A stretch of 9,351 bases of DNA. Origin: an uncultured Burkholderiales Genera incertae sedis bacterium (GTDB lineage: Bacteria > Pseudomonadota > Gammaproteobacteria > Burkholderiales > Eutrophovitaceae). The position numbers and the translations under genes were made by a program. This document shows, in pieces, positions 1 through 5,250 of the stretch (the first letter of the stretch is position 1; the number at the start of each line of letters is the position of its first letter). The stretch is taken from assembly GCA_905479505.1 (NCBI GenBank), contig CAJQMS010000037.1, positions 1 through 9,351 of the forward strand, in the 5' to 3' direction. The notes beneath the pieces were generated by a model that was not told where the DNA came from, searched no databases, and saw only the letters and a program-made list of their open reading frames with translations.

Positions 1-437
1 TAATTCAGGTTTTAGAAAATGCTAAAAAATTGGAGAAGGAACTCGTTCGTCTTAAATCCAAAATGGTTTCAGGCCAAGGTGCAGACATTGCTTCTAGGGC
101 TACATTGATAAATGGAATCAATGTGCTGGCAACTGTACTTCCGGACTCAGATGCTGTTTTATTACGTCAAACGATTGATCAGTTAAAAGTCAAGTTGAAG
201 TCTGCAGTGATCGTTTTGGGCACAGTGATTGGAGAGAAAGTTATTTTGATTGCTGGGGTAACTGATGATCTAACTGCAAGAATAAAGGCCGGGGAATTAG
301 TTAACTACGCCGCCAATCAAGTTGGTGGGAAAGGTGGCGGTCGTCCTGATCTAGCTCAAGCCGGTGGTGACAAGCCAGATGAATTAGATGCAGCTATCCG
401 ATCAATACCCGGGTGGATCTCTGAGCGTACAAAATAG
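1..437 (+). CDS. alaS: Alanyl-tRNA synthetase, C-terminal end (partial, runs in from the left)
   Basis: The reading frame is open from base 3 and gives the last 144 residues of a protein that begins outside the window. Alanyl-tRNA synthetase charges tRNA-Ala with alanine in the cytoplasm. The visible part is the tail of the DHHA1/C-Ala region: a charged coiled-coil-like stretch (ENAKKLEKELVRLKSK) followed by a compact domain. That domain carries the family signature GGKGGGRPDLAQAGG at about residues 108-122 of the visible peptide, and it ends shortly after a GWISE motif. The DHHA1 domain occurs in other proteins, but this Gly-rich signature placed so near the C-terminus is typical of AlaS. 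The catalytic and editing domains are not visible. An internal TTG at 30 is not a real start, because the frame continues upstream with conserved sequence. The stop is TAG. The next gene converges on it, with 14 bp between stops. Confidence 0.95.
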   Translation, partial: IQVLENAKKLEKELVRLKSKMVSGQGADIASRATLINGINVLATVLPDSDAVLLRQTIDQLKVKLKSAVIVLGTVIGEKVILIAGVTDDLTARIKAGELVNYAANQVGGKGGGRPDLAQAGGDKPDELDAAIRSIPGWISERTK

Positions 438-451
438 AATTAATTTTGAAC
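438..451. other. Convergent intergenic gap, no visible terminator
   Basis: Only 14 AT-rich bases separate the TAG of alaS from the TAA of the opposing phosphohexomutase gene. I see no GC-rich hairpin followed by a T-run in this gap or just inside either gene end. Each transcript therefore probably extends into the other gene or ends by a Rho-dependent route. This is inference from the absence of a motif. Confidence 0.6.
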
Positions 452-1831
452 TTAATACTTATCTAGCGTCGGGAACGATAGATGAGGGGCTTCATCTGCT
501 AGAGCGTTTTTAAAATCAGTCATGATTCTTGTCAGTCCAGACTGAGTATCGGCCTCGAAACGTAGGACGATAGTGGGTGTTGTGTTCGACGCTCGTGCTA
601 AACCAAAACCACTTCGGTATTCGACTCGGATGCCGTCTATCGTTATTTTTTGTAGGGCTGAATCAAAGTGGGAAGAAGTCTTTAGTTTCTCCGTCAGTGT
701 AAAGTTCTCGCCTTCTTGGCATTGGATTTGTAATTCAGGCGTTGAAATTGATTTTGGTAATTCGTTAAACGATGAGTCTACAGATAACTGCTTACTTAAA
801 TATTCTAAAAGACGTGCGCCTGCATAAATTCCATCATCAAACCCGTACCACCGTTCGTTGAAGAAGAAGTGTCCACTCATCTCGCCGCCTAATAAAATCT
901 CAGATCTCTTCATTTCAGCCTTAATAAGGGAATGACCCGTTTTCCACATTTTGGGTTTCCCACCGCGCTGGGAAATCCAGTCCCCCAGGTCTCTCGAACA
1001 CTTAACGTCATAAATGATTTCTGCACTCTTATGGCGAGCTAACAAATCATCCGCAAACATCATCATTAAACGGTCCGGATAAATGATCTCCCCTTGTTTC
1101 GTGACAACGCCTAAACGGTCTGCGTCACCATCAAAAGCCAATCCTAACTCGGAGTCACCATTGACAACATCATTAATCAGGTCTTGTAAGTTTTCTGGCT
1201 TAGACGGGTCTGGGTGGTGGTTGGGGAATAAGCCGTCCACATTGCAGAAAAGTTGCCTGACCTCACAGCCTATCGATTCGAATATTTCAGTCGCAAACAG
1301 GCCTGCTACGCCGTTACCGCAGTCGATTGTTATCTTCATTGGTCGACTCAATTGAATGTCATTTTGAATTCTATCGATATAACGGTCTCCAATATTCTCA
1401 GTCGTGACACATCCGTCTCCAATATCAAATTCTTTATTATTAATTCTATTTAGTAAGTTACGAATCTGTTCTCCGTAGATAGCATGACCATCTAGAACAA
1501 TTTTTAACCCATTATATTCTGGTGGATTATGGCTACCTGTCACCATGACGCCATTACCAGTTTTGAGTGCGTGAGTGGCGAAGTATAGTCCTGGAGAGCT
1601 TGTTTGACCGATATCAATGACATCTACGCCAGTCGACGCTATTCCCTCAATGAGTGCTTTAGTGATCGCTGGGCCACTCAGTCTTCCATCACGACCTACA
1701 CATACGGATTTACCATTATGGACCTGACTTCCAATTGCTTTACCAATCAATGTCACACCTTCGATTGTTAAGGTGCGATCTACGATACCTCGGATGTCAT
1801 AAGCCTTAAAAATTGATGGGTTAATCTTCAT
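452..1831 (-). CDS. algC: Phosphomannomutase/phosphoglucomutase (AlgC type)
   Basis: This 459-residue cytoplasmic enzyme of the alpha-D-phosphohexomutase superfamily interconverts hexose-6-phosphates and hexose-1-phosphates through a phosphoserine. The product supplies GDP-mannose and UDP-glucose precursors for surface polysaccharides and LPS. All four signature blocks are visible. The N-terminal FKAYDIRG is at 8-15. The phosphoserine loop TGSHNPPEYNG is at 98-108, with S100 as the likely phosphoserine. The metal-binding DGDADR is at 234-239. The sugar-specificity loop GGEMSGH is at 315-321, and the phosphate-binding loop RASNTTP is at 413-419. Length matches the AlgC/ManB family (about 460). 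The ATG start is supported by AAGGA six bases upstream and by the conserved KINPSIFKAYDIRG opening. The start overlaps the hydrolase stop in an ATGA, so translation is probably coupled. It looks like the last gene of the leftward cluster. Substrate preference (mannose or glucose) cannot be settled from sequence alone. Confidence 0.95.
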   Translation of the reverse strand: MKINPSIFKAYDIRGIVDRTLTIEGVTLIGKAIGSQVHNGKSVCVGRDGRLSGPAITKALIEGIASTGVDVIDIGQTSSPGLYFATHALKTGNGVMVTGSHNPPEYNGLKIVLDGHAIYGEQIRNLLNRINNKEFDIGDGCVTTENIGDRYIDRIQNDIQLSRPMKITIDCGNGVAGLFATEIFESIGCEVRQLFCNVDGLFPNHHPDPSKPENLQDLINDVVNGDSELGLAFDGDADRLGVVTKQGEIIYPDRLMMMFADDLLARHKSAEIIYDVKCSRDLGDWISQRGGKPKMWKTGHSLIKAEMKRSEILLGGEMSGHFFFNERWYGFDDGIYAGARLLEYLSKQLSVDSSFNELPKSISTPELQIQCQEGENFTLTEKLKTSSHFDSALQKITIDGIRVEYRSGFGLARASNTTPTIVLRFEADTQSGLTRIMTDFKNALADEAPHLSFPTLDKY

Positions 1832-2805
1832 AAAAAGTCCTTAAAGTAGTCGGTAATTTGGTTTGGTAACCAGGCAAGATTCCCTGGGAATGGCCCACGC
1901 ATGTAGCCAACGTGACCGCCGGTTGCAGTTAAGTTTAGATTAATCTTGTTATTTGTCTCGACTAGTTCTGTAAGTTCACCTCCAGGTAAAAACGGATCAT
2001 TCTCCGCATGAAGGATCAGTGTTGGTTTATCAATGGTTGGTAAAAATGGTTTGCTACTCGCGCGCGACCAATAATCATCGACATTATAGAATCCGTGGAC
2101 AGGAGCGGTGAAGTTGTTGTCGAAGTCTTTAAGGGTTGCACATTCTCTTATGGATTTAACGGAAAGTGTTAAATGATGCGTTTGAATTTTTTGTATCGCT
2201 TTTATTTTGAGTGTTCTAAGGAAGTGGTTACCGTAGACTCTGTTGAATCCAGTGCTCAAGCGGTTCCCAGCGGCTGTTAAGTCGTAGGGAGCAGATATTG
2301 AAGCGGCGGCAGTAATACATCTTGCTTCTTCGTATTGTGCCTTTCCTAGCCAATTGAGGAGCACATTGCCTCCTAAAGAGAAGCCGGCAATAAATATCGG
2401 CCCTTCGGCCAACTGTTTAATCTTGGGTATGAGCCACTCTAATTCATCGCTATCTCCAGAATGATAAGCCCTCGGCAGATGATTAGGTGAGCCACTGCAT
2501 CCTCTAAAATGCACGACACAACCGTTCCAGCCTAGTCTTTCAACATTTGTCATCAGGGCTCTAGCGTAGTGACTATTGGAGTTTCCCTCGAGGCCATGAA
2601 GCAAAACAACTAAAGGACTAAGAGGTTTTTTTTTAAGCCAGTCAAGATGAATAATATCTCCGTCTGGGGTGTCAATTGTTTGCCTATCGTATCCCCTCAC
2701 TCCAAATATCTGACTCAGAAAAGGAAAGATGGTCTGTGCATGCCCTCCTCGAAGCCATTTCGGCGCATGATAAGTTTCGGGTTGTTTATTTTTTCGGCTC
2801 CTCAC
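1828..2805 (-). CDS. yheT: YheT-family alpha/beta-fold hydrolase
   Basis: This 325-residue protein belongs to the YheT/ABHD1-3 (AB-hydrolase 4) family of predicted esterases, whose physiological substrate in bacteria is not well established. The opening APKWLRGGHAQTI (14-26) is the usual family start. LLHGLEGNS (68-76) forms the oxyanion region. The nucleophile elbow GFSLGGN is at 141-147, with S143 as nucleophile. D270 in HAENDPFLP and H298 in TGGHVGYM complete a plausible Ser-Asp-His triad. RGCSGSPN (101-108) and the PRAYHSGD block are also family hallmarks. No signal peptide is evident, so it is probably cytoplasmic. The start is GTG, the only suitable start before the conserved motif. It lies 3 bp after the waaF stop and has a poor ribosome binding site, which suggests translational coupling to waaF. 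The 3' end overlaps the phosphohexomutase start by four bases. A run of nine A residues on the coding strand encodes lysines 58-60. Confidence 0.9.
   Translation of the reverse strand: MRSRKNKQPETYHAPKWLRGGHAQTIFPFLSQIFGVRGYDRQTIDTPDGDIIHLDWLKKKPLSPLVVLLHGLEGNSNSHYARALMTNVERLGWNGCVVHFRGCSGSPNHLPRAYHSGDSDELEWLIPKIKQLAEGPIFIAGFSLGGNVLLNWLGKAQYEEARCITAAASISAPYDLTAAGNRLSTGFNRVYGNHFLRTLKIKAIQKIQTHHLTLSVKSIRECATLKDFDNNFTAPVHGFYNVDDYWSRASSKPFLPTIDKPTLILHAENDPFLPGGELTELVETNNKINLNLTATGGHVGYMRGPFPGNLAWLPNQITDYFKDFL
1838..1842 (-). promoter_or_regulatory. Ribosome binding site of the phosphohexomutase gene
   Basis: On the minus strand AAGGA lies six bases before the ATG at 1831-1829. It sits inside the end of the upstream hydrolase gene. 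It is among the clearest Shine-Dalgarno sequences in the window and fixes the ATGA-overlap start. Confidence 0.7.
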
Positions 2806-2808
2806 CCT

Positions 2809-3843
2809 TTATATTCTTTCCGTAAGCTTTAAAACTTCTTTCATGACCGCCCTCGGCTCTATCCCTGTGAGACACTTAGTGTGTCCAAGAGGGCAGGACC
2901 TTTCAAAGCATGGTGAGCAACTCATTGTGAGGCTTATGATTTTTGAATTTATCGATAACGGCGGCGTATATTGCGGGGAACTTGATCCAAATAATGCGAT
3001 CAACGGCGTTCTTAAAGCTGCTGCTATGTGCATAAGCCCAGAGTCGTTTGTTACGACACATCTAGCACCCGAAATAATGTGTATGGCTTCTTTTAAACTC
3101 GTTTTGCTGGTTAGGTCCGTTGGCGAATATTTACTGTATTTGTCGATGGCTCTTCCAATTTCTGTATCTTTACTGTTTCCTAGTATGACTGGGTGAAGAT
3201 CGTAGTGGGATATTCGATCAACGAGTTCGGCAAAGTGTTTGATAGGCCATCGTTTTGCCGCGCCATACTCCGCACCTGGGCACAAACATACATAAGCTTT
3301 TGTATTGTTGAGACCATATTTTCGCAATGCATGGCGAGCCTCATTTTTTTCAACACTTAGATGTGGGTACTCTGAAGATTTAATACAGCTTGTATTTTCC
3401 TTTTTTGCAAGTTGTAAATATTGATCAGCAAGAAGTGGGAAGCTGGTTTTATTGAGCACTACTCTTTGGTTGAGTAGACCGACTCTCGCCTCGCCAGTGT
3501 ATCCGATGCGCTTCGGAATCCGTGCAAAAAAAGGTATTAGTGCGCTCTTAAAACTATTAGGCAAAACATAAGCTGCATCGTAGTTGGTGGATCTAAGAGA
3601 TTGACCGATTTGCCATCGAGTCGCCAACTTTAACTCTCCATGTTCTAGAGGGTTGGCGATAATCTGACCTATTTCAGGCATTTGCTCAAAGATAGCGCGG
3701 AGAGCTGCGGTTGCAAAGACATCAATTGTTACTGGCTTAAATCTTTCGGATAGATTTTTAATTAGCGAATGTGACATCGTTGCGTCACCGAGCCAGGATG
3801 GTGCGATGATGAGAATGCGATCTATACGTGTGATTGTCTTCAC
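2809..3843 (-). CDS. waaF: ADP-heptose--LPS heptosyltransferase II (WaaF, GT9 family)
   Basis: WaaF transfers the second L-glycero-D-manno-heptose from ADP-heptose onto the inner core of lipopolysaccharide at the cytoplasmic face of the inner membrane. The 344-residue protein has the GT-B architecture of family GT9. The N-terminal acceptor-side motif IIAPSWLGDATMSHSL lies at about 12-27, with D20 the likely catalytic aspartate. LPNSFKSAL is at 94-102. The nucleotide-sugar-side motif CPGAEYGAAKRWP is at 188-200, and TNDSGLMHIAAAL is at 265-277. These blocks fit WaaF better than WaaC, notably PNSFKSAL and GAEYGAAKRWP. Near the C-terminus four cysteines (309, 312, 317, 324) form a CSPC-x4-C-x6-C pattern. 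As I recall, this occurs in many WaaF proteins but not in the E. coli enzyme. The start is taken as GTG with no strong ribosome binding site. It lies 80 bp downstream of the zinc-finger gene. Length is normal for the family. Confidence 0.93.
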   Translation of the reverse strand: MKTITRIDRILIIAPSWLGDATMSHSLIKNLSERFKPVTIDVFATAALRAIFEQMPEIGQIIANPLEHGELKLATRWQIGQSLRSTNYDAAYVLPNSFKSALIPFFARIPKRIGYTGEARVGLLNQRVVLNKTSFPLLADQYLQLAKKENTSCIKSSEYPHLSVEKNEARHALRKYGLNNTKAYVCLCPGAEYGAAKRWPIKHFAELVDRISHYDLHPVILGNSKDTEIGRAIDKYSKYSPTDLTSKTSLKEAIHIISGARCVVTNDSGLMHIAAALRTPLIALFGSSSPQYTPPLSINSKIISLTMSCSPCFERSCPLGHTKCLTGIEPRAVMKEVLKLTERI

Positions 3844-3923
3844 CGGTTCACTATTTTCGCATTAGTAGTTGTGTCTGGATTATGGTTTGATGATCAGGCA
3901 ATCGTCATCATTCTCGTATGACC
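3844..3923 (-). other. 80-bp gap between zinc-finger gene and waaF, with a weak inverted repeat
   Basis: This is the largest gap inside the leftward gene cluster. TGATGA at 3888-3893 and TCATCA at 3905-3910 form a six-base inverted repeat around an 11-base loop. The stem is AT-rich and has no T-run after it on either strand, so I do not call it a terminator. No convincing -35/-10 pair for waaF was found. The gap could hold an internal promoter or an RNA processing site, but nothing in it proves this. Confidence 0.35.
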
Positions 3924-4118
3924 TTAGACTATCAGATACTGCGCGCCGCAGTAGGGACATTGAGCTTTGTCATTATCATCAAAAGCTAGGACCACTCGAG
4001 GATGAAGGTCCCACGTTTGGGTGGAGTGAGGCGGACATGAGGCCGGTAAATTTCCTCGAGCAATTTCGATAACATTTTTGTTATTTTTTAAAGCCTCTAC
4101 CTCTAACTCATTCGACAT
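3924..4118 (-). CDS. Small zf-CHCC zinc-finger domain protein
   Basis: This 64-residue protein consists almost entirely of a zf-CHCC domain, a conserved small zinc-binding domain of unclear role. It is related in sequence to the zinc-binding subunit NDUFS6 of mitochondrial complex I. The predicted ligands are C28 (in LPASCPP), H39 (in the LHPRV motif), C54 and C57 (in CPYCGAQY). The HPRV and CPYCG blocks identify the family. I chose the ATG at 4118-4116, giving MSNELEVEAL, over an upstream extension to 4166 because the extension lies wholly inside the conserved end of ilvE. This start overlaps the last 11 bases of ilvE and lacks a strong ribosome binding site, so translation probably depends on ilvE. 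As I recall, the order ilvE, zf-CHCC, waaF recurs in Betaproteobacteria. No membrane segment or signal peptide is seen. Function is unknown. Confidence 0.88.
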   Translation of the reverse strand: MSNELEVEALKNNKNVIEIARGNLPASCPPHSTQTWDLHPRVVLAFDDNDKAQCPYCGAQYLIV

Positions 4119-5031
4119 ATGTGAGCCATTTATCGTATTTTTCTGATTCACCGTTAACAATATCAAAGAATTGTTTTTGAATAATCGCTGTAATTGGTCC
4201 GCGCGACCCCTGACCGATCATTCGCCGGTCTAATTCTCGGATAGGTGTGACCTCAGCTGCTGTCCCCGTAAAAAAGGCCTCATCAGCCGTATAGATGTCA
4301 TCGCGCGTCAGGCGCCTCGATTCAACTCTAATTCCAGCTGACTCTGCGACAGTCAAGACTGTATCTCGCGTTATACCCATTAGTGCCGATGTGAGCTCAG
4401 GTTCGTAAATCGTATTGTTTTTTACTATAAACAAATTTTCCCCAGCCCCTTCGGCCACAAAACCATCGACGTCTAGTAATAACGCTTCATCGTAGCCCTC
4501 GTCTAACGCTTCTTGGTTCGCTAAGATTGAGTTTGCATAGGTTCCGGAATACTTGGCTCGACACATAGTTACGTTGACATGGTGCCTGGAAAAACTAGAA
4601 GTTTTAACACGGATTCCTTTCTCGAGCCCCTCACTCCCAAGGTATGCCCCCCATGGCCACGCTGCGATTGAGACATGAACAGTGGCTCCTCTAGGGGAAA
4701 CCCCCATTTTTTCCGAGCCATAAAATCCGATCGGCCGTATGTAGCAAGACTCAAGATTGTTTTCACGAACGACGTCTATACACGCCTTTTCGATAACTGC
4801 TTTTTCATATGGCATCGGCATCATATAAATGTGAGCGGAGGCAAACAAGCGGTCAACGTGTTCTTTAAGGCGGAATATTGCCGGACCCCGCGGAGTACTA
4901 TACGCTCGGAGTCCTTCGAAAACCGCTAAACCATAATGTAGTGAATGTGTGAGGACGTGAGTTGTGGCCTCTCGCCACGGGACAAATTCGCCATCGTGCC
5001 ATATTGTTCCATCTCTATCTGCCATGGACAT
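4108..5031 (-). CDS. ilvE: Branched-chain-amino-acid aminotransferase (class IV, PLP)
   Basis: IlvE catalyses the last step of leucine, isoleucine and valine synthesis in the cytoplasm, exchanging the amino group with glutamate through PLP. The 307-residue length matches the family (E. coli 309). Visible blocks are the opening MSMADRDGTIWHDGEFVPW, THVLTHSLHYGLAVFEGLRAY at about 24-44, and RAKYSGTYANSILA around 158-171. In the last of these, K160 is the probable PLP lysine. EGAGENLF (194-201) and GITRDTVL (219-226) follow, and FFTGTAAEVTPI (253-264) gives the phosphate-binding threonine region. D-amino-acid transaminases share the fold, but the AWPWGAYLG segment and LHYGLAVFEG favour IlvE. The ATG at 5031 is chosen over the TTG at 5052 because GGGGGA stands nine bases before it and MSMADRDG is the conserved opening. 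It is the first gene of the leftward cluster. Confidence 0.95.
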   Translation of the reverse strand: MSMADRDGTIWHDGEFVPWREATTHVLTHSLHYGLAVFEGLRAYSTPRGPAIFRLKEHVDRLFASAHIYMMPMPYEKAVIEKACIDVVRENNLESCYIRPIGFYGSEKMGVSPRGATVHVSIAAWPWGAYLGSEGLEKGIRVKTSSFSRHHVNVTMCRAKYSGTYANSILANQEALDEGYDEALLLDVDGFVAEGAGENLFIVKNNTIYEPELTSALMGITRDTVLTVAESAGIRVESRRLTRDDIYTADEAFFTGTAAEVTPIRELDRRMIGQGSRGPITAIIQKQFFDIVNGESEKYDKWLTYVE

Positions 5032-5040
5032 AATTCCAAA

Positions 5041-5046
5041 TCCCCC
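5041..5046 (-). promoter_or_regulatory. Ribosome binding site of ilvE
   Basis: On the minus strand GGGGGA stands nine bases before the ATG at 5031-5029. It supports that start over the in-frame TTG at 5052-5050, which lies upstream of this purine-rich element. Confidence 0.6.
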
Positions 5047-5093
5047 AATCAATCATTAACGCTTTATTTAAAACCCAAAATTTTAGCGCATAT

Positions 5094-5110
5094 TCACGCT
5101 GACGTCGTGA
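5094..5110. promoter_or_regulatory. Short inverted repeat, possible operator
   Basis: TCACG and CGTGA form perfect five-base inverted arms around a seven-base spacer (TCACG-N7-CGTGA). The centre is about 70 bases upstream of the ilvE start and overlaps the -35 position of the candidate ilvE promoter. The arrangement suits a dimeric regulator, but five-base arms can occur by chance and I cannot name a regulator. Confidence 0.3.
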
Positions 5111-5250
5111 CTTAAACGTAAATCTAGTGAGATATATGACAAACAAGATGGATTTGAGGTCATAATTTGTTTAATCTTATTTAAATCGCTGCATTATTAC
5201 CTGGCCTAAGCTTTGTGTTTATCGCATCAGTACTCTGATTAAGAACAAAA

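Larger units (their letters stand above)
5032..5250. promoter_or_regulatory. Divergent promoter region between ilvE and yhdP
   Basis: These 219 AT-rich bases separate two genes transcribed away from each other, so promoters for both must lie here or just inside. On the minus strand TAAAAT (5085-5080) is a fair -10 for ilvE. Its -35 position 17 bases upstream is poor (ACGACG, three of six matches). On the plus strand TTGAGG (5154-5159) and the AT-rich stretch around 5161-5199 could contribute to a yhdP promoter, but no good -35/-10 pair stands out. There is no leader peptide rich in Ile, Leu or Val codons with a hairpin that would mark an attenuator for ilvE. I found no RNA gene in the region. 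Confidence 0.5.

Noticed and set aside
573..1453. Several open frames (66-90 codons) on the + strand opposite the phosphohexomutase gene
   Set aside because: They are antisense to conserved active-site blocks and show no coding features of their own.
2843..3196. A 117-codon open frame antisense to waaF
   Set aside because: It lies wholly opposite a well-supported gene, has no recognisable motif and no ribosome binding site, and reads like the shadow of waaF codons.
3869..4072. A 67-codon + strand frame opposite the zinc-finger gene
   Set aside because: The minus-strand frame has a complete CHCC domain, so the opposite frame is a shadow.
4119..4166. Upstream extension of the zinc-finger protein by 16 residues
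   Set aside because: The added residues are encoded by the conserved end of ilvE in another frame, and the family normally starts close to the domain.
5032..5052. TTG start for ilvE seven codons upstream
   Set aside because: The ATG at 5031 has a purine-rich ribosome site nine bases before it, and the MSMADRDG opening is the usual one for the family.
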